Assembly (NCBI GenBank): GCA_003662715.1
Contig: QMYO01000002.1
Location: 1 to 23,366 of the forward strand
Length of the DNA stretch: 23,366 nucleotides
Direction of reading: 5' to 3'
Source: Candidatus Bathyarchaeota archaeon
GTDB lineage: Archaea; Thermoproteota; Bathyarchaeia; Bathyarchaeales; Bathyarchaeaceae
Position numbers and translations under genes: made by a program. Positions 14,272-21,267 of this stretch are shown here, in pieces (positions within the stretch are counted from its first letter, which is position 1; the number at the start of each line of letters is the position of its first letter). The notes beneath the pieces were generated by a model. It saw only the letters and a program-made list of their open reading frames with translations. It did not search any database and was not told where the DNA came from.

Positions 14272-14347
14272 GGGGCCGATGATGATCGGCTTGGGAGAAT
14301 ACAGGACATATGTCCTGTGTGACTGCTCTAGGCCAGGCTGAGGCCCC
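14272..14347 (+). ncRNA. Structured element, possible box C/D-like RNA
   Basis: A terminal stem GGGGCC (14272-14277) with GGCCCC (14342-14347) encloses ATGATGA (14279-14285, box C-like) and CTGA (14338-14341, box D-like). Both lie next to the stem as in archaeal C/D RNAs with a kink-turn. The middle carries a perfect 18-base palindrome, ACAGGACATATGTCCTGT (14301-14318), unusual for a C/D RNA. An alternative fold is GCCGAT-GATG-ATCGGC (14275-14290). It lies 9 nt after a stop codon, so a 3' structure, terminator or operator is also possible. Confidence 0.35.
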
Positions 14348-14377
14348 TCAATATATCTAGACATATGGATGAAATAT

Positions 14378-14412
14378 AAGTATTATCCATTGGATATTAT
14401 ATCATAATACTT
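14378..14412. repeat. Nested inverted repeat
   Basis: AAGTATTA (14378-14385) and TAATACTT (14405-14412) flank a second small palindrome, TATCCA-T-TGGATA (14384-14396). It lies in the gap upstream of the small gene at 14500 and may be an operator. Confidence 0.45.
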
Positions 14413-14454
14413 TCAAGCTGCTCTCTTTCTCTCTATGCACAGTATTTCCGACAA

Positions 14455-14466
14455 AATTTAAATTTT
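14455..14466 (+). promoter_or_regulatory. Promoter of the small helical gene
   Basis: AAATTTAAATTT centred near 14460 lies about 35-45 nt before the start at 14500. Confidence 0.4.
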
Positions 14467-14499
14467 GAATGTAAACACGGTAATTCACAGGGTGATACG

Positions 14500-14670
14500 A
14501 TGTCAGATTACATCAGAGGAATAGAAGATGCTCTCGAATTCATATTAGTGTTAATCAAGGAATGCAAGGATCTTAAAGAACTTAAGGAAAAAGTAGAGGA
14601 TATGCTGAGCGACCTCATAGAGGGAAAATACGAGAAACTAAAGAAAATGTTCAAATACGCGTTTACCTAG
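14500..14670 (+). CDS. Small helical protein
   Basis: This 56-residue protein opens MSDYIRGIEDALEFILVLIK and is almost entirely alpha-helical and highly charged (Lys/Glu), with one Cys. It has a clear GGTGATAC ribosome site five bases upstream of the ATG and its own TATA-like sequence. Archaeal plasmids and viruses often carry similar tiny helical regulators or partner proteins, but no family can be named. It is likely a homodimeric bundle. It lies just upstream of the multi-winged-helix gene. Confidence 0.6.
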   Translation: MSDYIRGIEDALEFILVLIKECKDLKELKEKVEDMLSDLIEGKYEKLKKMFKYAFT

Positions 14671-14776
14671 TTTAACTTAATTTATTATCTTATTATCATT
14701 AGTTTGCTTAAAACTCCTAAGACTTCTAAAACTGCATTACGTAAGGCGGTTGGTACGTGTTATTAAAGCAACAACA

Positions 14777-14784
14777 TTTAAATA
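14777..14784 (+). promoter_or_regulatory. TATA box of the multi-winged-helix gene
   Basis: TTTAAATA sits 13 bp before the start of the tandem array. The expected transcription start (about 14807) falls inside the array. Confidence 0.45.
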
Positions 14785-14796
14785 TTTGAAATATGG

Positions 14797-14888
14797 ATGA
14801 GACATAGGTGAGACAAAATATGCAACATTGGTGATACAATATGTGTAACATAGATGAGACAAAATATGATACAAAAGTGAGACAGTAT
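14797..14888. repeat. Iteron-like tandem array spanning a gene start
   Basis: RTGAGACA-type units start at 14797, 14808, 14820, 14831, 14843, 14854, 14866 and 14877. These are alternating steps of 12 and 11 bp, so full units repeat every 23 bp (14808, 14831, 14854, 14877). That is close to helical phase, so a protein could bind one DNA face. The array overlaps the predicted transcription start, ribosome site and first codons of the downstream gene. Confidence 0.75.
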
Positions 14889-16454
14889 TTGAGAAGATCA
14901 CCCCGTGCGCGAGCAATACTTCTCGCGTTGGAAGACGGGGCAAAAAGCATTACCCAACTCATGAAGGCGGGTGTTCAGCGACCAACTGCGTATCGTATTC
15001 TTAAAAGGCTTGGGGAATTGGATGTTGTTGAGCGTAGTGCCAATGGGCTTTTTAGGCTGAAAAACAAAAATATCATTGGTTTTGTCAAGGAGTTAGAGTT
15101 ACAGCTACCTATTAGTTCCCTAAAAATGAGTAGCATTGTTCGTTCGCTATGTAATCTCCATAATGAACCCTTGGGTGACGTATCCGTTAGTATGACACAT
15201 GATCTAAACTTCTTTGGTCGAAGCGACTATAGTTCGCTTCCTGTCATTGCTCCATTGGCTCAAGGAATAGTAGCCTCAATGTTCCTCTCACTTCAGCACG
15301 TATGGCCTAGGAAATCATTAAGTGATATTGCGAGCAGATTTTGGAAAGTAGATGGCAGGGTAATTGTGGAACTGATGATTAGGCGCAAACTAGCAAAAGT
15401 CGAGGGGATTTATCTCAAGTCAATATCCGACAGTCCCCGTTTTCCTCTGGAGAGAGGAGGTCACTCGATTTATCAAGAGCTTAGCGCTAAAGTGAACAAA
15501 GGAGTTGTTGGCGAAGCCATAAGATGTCTGATTTATGATGATTGTAGGCGCATGCTGCTCACGGAGGAAGAATTGGTACACAAGGGAATCAGAGTTAGGG
15601 ACGCTAAGCTTTCAAGGAGGGATATAAGTGAGGTGTTGAAACTTATGTACAACGAGGGAATCATTAAGAAGTCGACTACCGATTATCTCATCCCAGGGAG
15701 GGTATTAAGGCTCTACGGCAAGGAGGCCGAGAAAGCCGTAAACGAGTTGGGCAGCTTAGACACGTTGGCACTTAATATCGCTAAGGATGTGACCTACAGA
15801 CCTGGAACCTCGGCAGTTCAGATCACTGAACGGTTAAAGAATCAAGGTTTAGACGCGAATATTAAAACAGTCATGGATAGGCTCAATGAACTTAAACGCA
15901 TAGGTTTTGCCACCTATGTTCCCATTCCAGGGTTACCTGAGGAGAGAGCAGGATGGATAACTGTGTGGAGCCCGGTTTTTAGTGAAGCCAAGAAGTTGCT
16001 TACCAGAGAGGACGAGAAAGCCATGATCGAGGGATTGGCACTTAATAGGGCGGCAGCTATGGCCTTCCTCAGTTTCCACTGGCCAGAACTTTATAAGGCC
16101 GATATTAAGCCCATAAAGGTGCTCGACTACATCTCAAAGAAGCGTGAAGCAACGTTGGACGAGATAGTGGACGCGTTTGCAGCAGATAAAATGGGTGCTC
16201 TGCAGCTCGGTATGTTGTTCTCGGATCTTAGAACTTGCGGTTTCATAGCTTACGACCCTAACGACCGTATAGTCAGAGTGAGAGAACCCAAGAACTTCGA
16301 TCTAGTAATTATGACTGCCCGGAAGCTCGATGAATCCCCGGTTTACGAGCTAGAGAAGGTGAGCAAAACCATGCCCAAGCTCGACGGATGGCTGGATCGC
16401 GCTGTCGACAGACTTTTCACCAAAGGCAACGGCAGACTTGAAGGAAGCGAATGA
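14841..16454 (+). CDS. Multi-winged-helix DNA-binding protein, candidate initiator or master regulator
   Basis: This 537-residue protein appears to contain several winged helices. The clearest is at residues 22-74 (AILLALEDGAKSITQLMKAG, then RPTAYRILKRLGELDVV, then a wing). Further candidates lie at about 158-190, 238-288, 308-378 and 426-482. No ATPase (Walker) or polymerase motif is visible. ATG 14841 is chosen because a variant repeat unit, GGTGATACA, gives a ribosome site six bases upstream; GTG 14877 is in frame but lacks one. The promoter and start lie in a tandem array that the protein may itself bind. Autoregulation is the simplest role; a plasmid-type replication initiator is the more interesting one. 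Confidence 0.65.
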   Translation: MCNIDETKYDTKVRQYLRRSPRARAILLALEDGAKSITQLMKAGVQRPTAYRILKRLGELDVVERSANGLFRLKNKNIIGFVKELELQLPISSLKMSSIVRSLCNLHNEPLGDVSVSMTHDLNFFGRSDYSSLPVIAPLAQGIVASMFLSLQHVWPRKSLSDIASRFWKVDGRVIVELMIRRKLAKVEGIYLKSISDSPRFPLERGGHSIYQELSAKVNKGVVGEAIRCLIYDDCRRMLLTEEELVHKGIRVRDAKLSRRDISEVLKLMYNEGIIKKSTTDYLIPGRVLRLYGKEAEKAVNELGSLDTLALNIAKDVTYRPGTSAVQITERLKNQGLDANIKTVMDRLNELKRIGFATYVPIPGLPEERAGWITVWSPVFSEAKKLLTREDEKAMIEGLALNRAAAMAFLSFHWPELYKADIKPIKVLDYISKKREATLDEIVDAFAADKMGALQLGMLFSDLRTCGFIAYDPNDRIVRVREPKNFDLVIMTARKLDESPVYELEKVSKTMPKLDGWLDRAVDRLFTKGNGRLEGSE

Positions 16455-16507
16455 TGTCCCTGTGTTTTTCTACCCTTATTAGAAATACAAGAGTTTAAGG
16501 CGTCTTT

Positions 16508-16516
16508 CGTAAGACA
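16508..16516 (+). repeat. Dispersed motif CGTAAGACA, convergent-gap copy
   Basis: Within TTTCGTAAGACAC. Here the surroundings also read GTCTTTCGTAAGAC, a short dyad. It is one of three copies in the gap between convergent genes. Confidence 0.6.
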
Positions 16517-16578
16517 CAGTTAGGTACCTGGAAGTTAGATATTAGATGTATGTAAAAGTACCTAGTCACATATGGCAA

Positions 16579-16618
16579 TGTCTTACGTAACAACGACATA
16601 AAAGCGTTACGTAAGACA
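16579..16618. repeat. Palindromic pair of the TTACGTAAGACA element
   Basis: Perfect 13-bp inverted arms, TGTCTTACGTAAC (16579-16591) and GTTACGTAAGACA (16606-16618), enclose 14 nt. It lies between convergent genes. Two similar pairs occur in coding sequence at 22328-22362 and 22617-22648. Confidence 0.8.
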
Positions 16619-16737
16619 GTTAATAAGCTTACATGGGATCCTAGGCAAAGAAATATCATTAAATGTCAAGACATAGATCCTTTCCAAAGTTATGACTGCA
16701 TATAGACCCGTGAATATCTGATTAATAGAAAAAGTGT

Positions 16738-17511
16738 TTAAATTTTTTCTTGTTTTCTTATCTCACGTATAATGCCTAGAACTTCTTGATAATTATCTTT
16801 CACATATTGCTCTCTGTCATGTTCATAAAAATGATTATGAAAGTTTCCGCCTTTTTCCAGTAATTCCCAAAAGAGTTTTCTTTTATCCTCTTCTATATTG
16901 CTTCCAACGAAGTTGTATAGTTTTCCGTGATGCCAATCTCTGATTGGGATACGCCTTTTAGCAGCTACAGCCTTAATCAATGCTGTTATAGCGCCCCATA
17001 CTTTCTCTGCTGCTTGAGGATAATTTTTCTCCTTAAAATATTTCTCAGCTTCCCTTAAGTACTGTTCGTGTATTCTAATGTACAACTCCTCTTTTTCCTT
17101 CCATCCCTCTGGGTCATTTCTCTGGATAATAGTCAGTTCTTTTACAATGTCTTCACGTCTCCAACCACTGGACTCTGCAACCTCTTTAATAAACCATTCA
17201 TCTTCTTCATTTAATTTGCTGCCTTCCCTAATTTTTCTAGCCACTCTCTCAGCATCTTCAGGTAATTGGATAACTTCTTCTTCAAACGGACTAGTTACAG
17301 TTTCGGCTATAACTTCCTCGATCTCACTAACAGAACCACTAATGGCAATGTATGGGATTTGGACTGTAGCTGCTAAACGGTATGGGATTTGGACAACCTG
17401 CTTGGTTCGAATTTTCAAACGGTATTTATAATGTTGTTCAACTGTTTTTTCCCAACTTAGAGGAAAAAGAACTCCTTCCCCTTCCACCACTATCTGTGCT
17501 AGCGCTTCCAC
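16738..17511 (-). CDS. PaREP1/HEPN-like protein
   Basis: This 257-residue protein has a C-terminal helical domain at about 145-250 (YLREAEKYFKEKNYPQAAEK, then VWGAITALIKAVAAKRRIPI) that matches the layout of archaeal PaREP1 and related HEPN helical proteins. HEPN domains often act as RNases or nucleotide-binding partners. The Arg187-x6-His194 segment (RIPIRDWH) is a possible but not convincing RX4-6H catalytic motif. Residues 1-60 are beta-rich. They contain a 10-residue tandem duplication around QIPY (41-44, 51-54), encoded by identical 15-base stretches 30 bp apart (17350-17364, 17380-17394). It starts at GTG overlapping the upstream gene's stop, so the two are co-translated. A toxin-type role is speculative. 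Confidence 0.6.
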   Translation of the reverse strand: MEALAQIVVEGEGVLFPLSWEKTVEQHYKYRLKIRTKQVVQIPYRLAATVQIPYIAISGSVSEIEEVIAETVTSPFEEEVIQLPEDAERVARKIREGSKLNEEDEWFIKEVAESSGWRREDIVKELTIIQRNDPEGWKEKEELYIRIHEQYLREAEKYFKEKNYPQAAEKVWGAITALIKAVAAKRRIPIRDWHHGKLYNFVGSNIEEDKRKLFWELLEKGGNFHNHFYEHDREQYVKDNYQEVLGIIREIRKQEKI

Positions 17512-17819
17512 TACTTTTGCTCCTCCTCAATTCGTTTCAAAGCATCAGAAAGTTTATCTTTAAACCTTTTTGCAACTTTTGCATTCATTACAAGGCGAAG
17601 CTGAATTTTCGCGGTTCCTTGATAATTAACTGGCACTCCAGACCCCCTTCCTTTAACCCTAACCTTCAAATCAAATTTGATAATGTCAATTAATATATCG
17701 CCAGAAATGGGGAGATGGGTTACAATAACATCGTCTACATGCCTCTCTTCGAAATCCTCCGTGTAACCAATCTCTAACCATTCTTCTTTTTTCTCTTCTT
17801 TCTTCTTTCCCTTACTCAT
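17511..17819 (-). CDS. Partner protein of the PaREP1/HEPN-like gene
   Basis: This 102-residue protein has a very Lys/Glu-rich N-terminus (MSKGKKKEEKKEEW), a central beta-rich part (ILIDIIKFDLKVRVKGRGSG, then VNYQGTAKIQLRLVMNAKV) and a C-terminal charged helix. No family recognised. It is the first gene of a two-gene minus-strand operon. GGAGGA lies nine bases before the start and a TATA-like TATTTATAG sits at 17881-17889. The shared beta-rich character of its core and the partner's N-terminus hints that they interact. Confidence 0.65.
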   Translation of the reverse strand: MSKGKKKEEKKEEWLEIGYTEDFEERHVDDVIVTHLPISGDILIDIIKFDLKVRVKGRGSGVPVNYQGTAKIQLRLVMNAKVAKRFKDKLSDALKRIEEEQK

Positions 17820-17880
17820 TATCTTATTCCTCCAATTTTCACTTCCTAACTAATACACTAGTTACACAACGATACCGCGG

Positions 17881-17889
17881 CTATAAATA
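17881..17889 (-). promoter_or_regulatory. Promoter of the PaREP1/HEPN-like operon
   Basis: TATTTATAG (minus strand) about 60-70 nt before the start; expected leader about 35 nt. Confidence 0.4.
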
Positions 17890-17946
17890 ATATTATTGAT
17901 GAAGATTATAAAACTTATAACCACCATAAAACTCAGGTAACAGTTA

Positions 17947-17992
17947 TTACGTAAGACAACTATTCACCCAAAATCTCATCAATCTTAGCTAA
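17947..17992 (-). pseudogene. Relic of a winged-helix gene 3' end with the dispersed motif
   Basis: On the minus strand 17959-17990 reads LAKIDEILGE then a TAG stop, the same C-terminus as the winged-helix gene at 20951-21223. Over 43 nt (17950-17992 against 20941-20983) there are about three differences, including the adjoining CGTAAGACA. No upstream coding remains, so this is a truncated duplication or a deletion scar. Confidence 0.65.
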
Positions 17993-18031
17993 CCGAAGTT
18001 AAAGCATTAAAAATTCTAAGAAACCTTGTTT

Positions 18032-19033
18032 TCATCCTAAGTACTTACATATCTTAGCTACTGGTAGAAATCTAGCCTTTGCCACATTATTAAGCTCTTT
18101 CTTAAGTTCTTCTGCAATGTTCTTAGCTTGTTCTATCAGATCATTACCTTTCTTAACATATTCATCTAGTTGAGCACCATATTTCTTAAGGACTTCATAG
18201 ATGATATCAATAACAAATCTCTCGCCATACTCTTTCCAATCGCTCGGAGTAATTTTACCAACACTATATGCTCCTGCTCTTAGAATGCCAGAACTCTCAA
18301 GTTCAACTCTCAATCCCGTAGCATTATATATGCTAGCTACATCGTCACGTTCCAACTGTGCAAATAACCGATTTTCATCTACTATGCGACGTACCACTAC
18401 TTCAAGCAAAACAAACAGCACAAAAGTCCTAAAGTAATCAGGAATAAGTCCTGGCAACCTAGGAGCAACTTCGTCTTTTATCATCTTTTGTATATTTTCT
18501 GAAAGTATCTGCTTAAGACCATTAACATCCCTGTTATGTTGCGCTACATTTTTACATAAGTTGTCTATTTTATTAAGTACCTCACCAGCTCTACGCCAGT
18601 GATTTCCAATGTCATCTACTAAATCACCATATAATGATTTAATCTCATTATAGTGCTCACATAACGGAGCCCTTATATGCATGTATAAGACATAAGTTTC
18701 AACTATTCCACTACTGACCCTATTAGTGAAGTATGCAGGTTCCTTATTCAGTTTGTCAGTAAAGGCTTGTGCTACTTTATTCAAGTCCTTAAGATGCTTC
18801 TCTATAGCGTTCCCGAAAAGCCTATATATCAGACCGATTCCCCGTATGGAGATACCGATGAGTATCGCAGATATAATAGGTATACATGGATTAAGCACGT
18901 TGCGAATTTCCTGTGAATACGGTATATGACTGATCAGGGGATCGAAATTTACCGTGAATACTAAGAATAGTACAACAAGCCCTAATGCTATGAAACCCCG
19001 ACTCTTTTTAACAACGGCTAACAGTAGGCCCAT
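18032..19033 (-). CDS. Membrane protein with long coiled-coil domain
   Basis: This 333-residue protein has two N-terminal membrane helices at about 11-32 and 47-70. They are followed by a long helical cytoplasmic part. A further hydrophobic stretch (FRTFVLFVLLEVVV, about 202-215) may be a membrane-associated helix. The C-terminal heptad-rich region (EYVKKGNDLIEQAKNIAEEL) should form a coiled coil. GAGGGGG lies upstream of the ATG. The gene follows the winged-helix gene by 30 nt and is probably co-transcribed with it, as in regulator-effector pairs. It is broadly similar in plan, but not visibly in sequence, to the 344-residue coiled-coil membrane protein near the integrase. Function unknown. 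Confidence 0.7.
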   Translation of the reverse strand: MGLLLAVVKKSRGFIALGLVVLFLVFTVNFDPLISHIPYSQEIRNVLNPCIPIISAILIGISIRGIGLIYRLFGNAIEKHLKDLNKVAQAFTDKLNKEPAYFTNRVSSGIVETYVLYMHIRAPLCEHYNEIKSLYGDLVDDIGNHWRRAGEVLNKIDNLCKNVAQHNRDVNGLKQILSENIQKMIKDEVAPRLPGLIPDYFRTFVLFVLLEVVVRRIVDENRLFAQLERDDVASIYNATGLRVELESSGILRAGAYSVGKITPSDWKEYGERFVIDIIYEVLKKYGAQLDEYVKKGNDLIEQAKNIAEELKKELNNVAKARFLPVAKICKYLG

Positions 19034-19063
19034 TTTATCCCCCTCAACAATCCCTCCTTTTCA

Positions 19064-19336
19064 TTATTCACCTAAAATCTCATCTATTCTTTCGAGTAGC
19101 TCAGCTATTTTGTTACCTTTCTCGGTTAGATATAAATGGTGCCGGCGAGGAATATCTTTTTCTTTTTCTATTTTTACAAGTCCTAGTTCAACGAGATACT
19201 TAATGATTTGACCTGTAGAAGTGGATGACCCTCCCCTTTCTTCTATTAGTTTTCGTACATGAATTCCCGGGCTTTTATATAAAATCAATAGAATTCTGGG
19301 AATTATTGGGCTTTTAAAAAGATCTTCTAGCTTCAT
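19064..19336 (-). CDS. Winged-helix regulator, paralogue A
   Basis: This 90-residue stand-alone winged helix has the plan IIPRILLILYKSPGIHVRKL, then STGQIIKYLVELGLVKIEKE (recognition helix), then a basic wing RRHHLYLTEKG and a helix ending LLERIDEILGE. The C-terminus closely matches the paralogue at 20951 and the relic at 17959. It resembles small archaeal MarR/ArsR-like transcription factors without metal ligands. It is upstream of the membrane coiled-coil gene. Its promoter region carries nested dyads (19348-19415), which suggests autorepression. Confidence 0.8.
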   Translation of the reverse strand: MKLEDLFKSPIIPRILLILYKSPGIHVRKLIEERGGSSTSTGQIIKYLVELGLVKIEKEKDIPRRHHLYLTEKGNKIAELLERIDEILGE

Positions 19337-19347
19337 GGTGTACCACA

Positions 19348-19415
19348 GTTACGTACTACGATAACATAATATGTAAAATTATGTAGTATGTTGCTGCGTT
19401 ATTACTACACGTAAC
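19348..19415. promoter_or_regulatory. Nested dyads at the paralogue A promoter
   Basis: Outer arms GTTACGT (19348-19354) and ACGTAAC (19409-19415), middle arms TACTA/TAGTA (19354-19358, 19384-19388) and inner arms ACATAAT/ATTATGT (19364-19370, 19378-19384). They surround an AT-rich TATA-like stretch upstream of the winged-helix start, fitting an operator. Confidence 0.5.
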
Positions 19416-19418
19416 ATT

Positions 19419-20357
19419 TTATTTTCCTTCGTATACGGTTTCTGCCCTTGTTTTGATACGTCCTTGGAGGTCATCTGGTTTTGGGATTTCTTCAACTACC
19501 TTTAATAGTCCGTGGCAAATAACATGGAATAACCGCCGTATATCGTCTTTTCTCCTAGCCCCTATAAGTATGCTTCCTTCTTCGAAGTATACATTTTGAG
19601 GTGTAATTTTTCGTAGCCATTCTACAAAAAGCGTGTTACCTATGGACTCAACCAAGAATTTTTTCTTGTAAGGTTCAGTTCTTTCACCAAGTTCAAGAAC
19701 GTATCGTTCTGGTTTTATAGCATCTTTTACGTTTCTACTTGGAGCATTTGCTGCAACGGTAAGAGCATCGCCAATCATTTCTTTCCAATCTCTACGATAA
19801 AGTACATACGCATCAAACACGGTATCCCTTACAAGAGGATCAACACCAACTTCAACCCTTCTTACGTAGTTGTGAGTTCTCGCAAGATTAACTATCCATT
19901 CATAAACCTTCTTCATTCTCTCTTCGATTAAAACCCCGTTTTCATCGAAAAGATATTCAGCAAAATCTTTTTTCGGACCATCCAGAACATCCAAATACAT
20001 GTCACCATAGGTTTTCCTCCAGTTCCCCTCGTTAAAACAAGTAGCAACTGTGGGCACCCTATCTTCTACGAAGCCTAGGTTTCCAGAAAACTCAACTATA
20101 GTGCTAAAGGGATCCACCTTAACACTAGCTATAATATCGTTTTTATAGGCATATACCTGTCCGTCAATATTTCTCATAAAGTGAATCTTTCCACCCAACG
20201 TTTTAGAGGGGCCTTTCTTCCATATAGTGACTTTCTCAGGTTCAAATATTCCCAGTTTTTTTGCAAACGAAACGAAATCGAGAAAAACCTCTACTCTCCG
20301 CGCAGCAACTTCTCTGGGCGGCATCCCCAACTTGGCAAGCGAAACATAAACCCCCAT
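19419..20357 (-). CDS. Hypothetical cytoplasmic protein
   Basis: This 312-residue soluble alpha/beta protein has no family I recognise. Notable parts are a beta-rich segment (IWKKGPSKTLGGKIHFMRN, then VYAYKNDIIASVKVDPFSTI), a central charged helical region, and a C-terminal strand-helix unit with a His/Cys pair (FHVICHGLLKVV). The ATG has GGGAGGGGG just upstream and begins directly after the stop of the previous gene, so the pair is coupled. There is no Walker, nuclease or DNA-binding signature that I can name. A plasmid- or virus-specific function is inferred from its neighbours only. Confidence 0.7.
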   Translation of the reverse strand: MGVYVSLAKLGMPPREVAARRVEVFLDFVSFAKKLGIFEPEKVTIWKKGPSKTLGGKIHFMRNIDGQVYAYKNDIIASVKVDPFSTIVEFSGNLGFVEDRVPTVATCFNEGNWRKTYGDMYLDVLDGPKKDFAEYLFDENGVLIEERMKKVYEWIVNLARTHNYVRRVEVGVDPLVRDTVFDAYVLYRRDWKEMIGDALTVAANAPSRNVKDAIKPERYVLELGERTEPYKKKFLVESIGNTLFVEWLRKITPQNVYFEEGSILIGARRKDDIRRLFHVICHGLLKVVEEIPKPDDLQGRIKTRAETVYEGK

Positions 20358-20358
20358 C

Positions 20359-20796
20359 TTAACCCCCTCCCAAATAATATCTACGCACCAGTCTTCTATT
20401 AATCTCTTCTTCTGTAAAACACCTTACTAAAAGACCCTTTATCTTATATCTATCTCCTGTATTTACAATAACTAGGTATTTTTCTTTGTCTCTTTTGAGT
20501 CCATACATTTTTCTCATACTCTTCACTATCAGCACTAATTCATCCACCTTATACCCTTTATCCCTTAACCTATTTAGTGTTTTCGTCAGCGAATTTTCAA
20601 CTTTACGAATATCAGTTCCCTTCTTTTCCACAAGAAGATGCTTACAACGAAGAGTATGACAATAGAGATCAGAACATTGCTCATTTACAGAAATATTCAA
20701 AAGTTTGCGGAGATCATCCTCATAGTATATCTTGTTTCCCCAGAGTTGAGTTACAAACCTCCTCAAAACGCCATTTGTTCTTCTTCTGCCACCCAA
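20359..20796 (-). CDS. Hypothetical basic protein with Cys cluster
   Basis: This 145-residue protein has a basic N-terminus (MGGRRRTNGVLRRF) and a Cys/His-rich stretch (NEQCSDLYCHTLRCKH, about 38-53). That stretch could bind a metal, or form part of a winged-helix-like region with ISVNEQCSDL. The C-terminal half has alternating strands and helices (YLVIVNTGDRYKIKGLLV). It starts at TTG with GGAGGA 8-13 nt upstream. It is the first gene of a two-gene minus-strand operon with the 312-residue protein. Function unknown; nucleic-acid binding is possible from charge. Confidence 0.65.
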   Translation of the reverse strand: MGGRRRTNGVLRRFVTQLWGNKIYYEDDLRKLLNISVNEQCSDLYCHTLRCKHLLVEKKGTDIRKVENSLTKTLNRLRDKGYKVDELVLIVKSMRKMYGLKRDKEKYLVIVNTGDRYKIKGLLVRCFTEEEINRRLVRRYYLGGG

Positions 20797-20935
20797 CCCC
20801 CTTATCCTCCCAACATATCTTCCGTTATAATCTTAGATATATTGCTGGCAGAGGATGATATAGTTTAATGCCTTATACACATATCATATCTCCTGTGTAA
20901 TAACTATAACTTTTCACGACATTCATCAATATTAT

Positions 20936-20983
20936 AATTTCGTAAGACACTTATTCACCCAAAATCTCATCAATTTTAGCTAA
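20936..20983 (-). repeat. Dispersed motif plus winged-helix 3' end, source copy
   Basis: CGTAAGACA at 20941-20949 lies against the stop of the winged-helix gene. The next 34 nt are nearly identical to the relic at 17959-17992. AATTTCGTAAGACACT (20936-20951) also matches 810-825 exactly. Confidence 0.65.
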
Positions 20984-21223
20984 TAATTCTCCTATCTTTT
21001 TACCCTTCTCGGTGGGATAAAGAAATTTTCTTCTGGGAGTCCCGCTTTTCTCTCTTTCTATTCTGATTAAATTTAGTTTTTTAAGGTCTTTTATTGCATT
21101 TAAAACCGCATTAGGAGATCCTGAAACCAGTTTATATACTTCTCTTACATATACACCTGGGTTTTGGTAGATTGCAAGAAGTGTCTCGAGTACTACACCT
21201 GTTCTGAATGCTCTTAATCGCAT
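20951..21223 (-). CDS. Winged-helix regulator, paralogue B
   Basis: This 90-residue winged helix is paralogous to the one at 19064. The plan is TLLAIYQNPGVYVREVYKLV, then a recognition helix SPNAVLNAIKDLKKLNLI, a basic wing RRKFLYPTEKG and the shared C-terminus LLAKIDEILGE. It should bind DNA as a dimer. It is transcribed divergently from the ribbon-helix-helix-like gene at 21368. The shared promoter region carries an 11-bp inverted repeat, a likely operator for one of the two regulators. The stop codon abuts a copy of the dispersed motif. Confidence 0.8.
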   Translation of the reverse strand: MRLRAFRTGVVLETLLAIYQNPGVYVREVYKLVSGSPNAVLNAIKDLKKLNLIRIEREKSGTPRRKFLYPTEKGKKIGELLAKIDEILGE

Positions 21224-21257
21224 TTCTTTTCACAGTCCATGATATGTAACGCATAAT

Positions 21258-21265
21258 ATGTATAG
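21258..21265 (-). promoter_or_regulatory. Promoter of paralogue B
   Basis: Minus-strand CTATACAT about 35-42 nt before the start at 21223. Confidence 0.35.
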
Positions 21266-21267
21266 TT

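Noticed and set aside
14272..14347. tRNA-like gene suggested by size and GC-rich terminal stem
   Set aside because: No T-arm GTTCRA sequence, no anticodon arm of proper length and no CCA-side layout; box C/D-like or other structure fits better.
14797..14888. CRISPR-like repeat array
   Set aside because: Units are 23 bp without spacers, and half units repeat at 11-12 bp, which fits iterons.
14726..14962. Minus-strand open frames over the iteron array
   Set aside because: Their Cys/Tyr/Ile-rich products come from the repeat array read backwards; no start context or family match.
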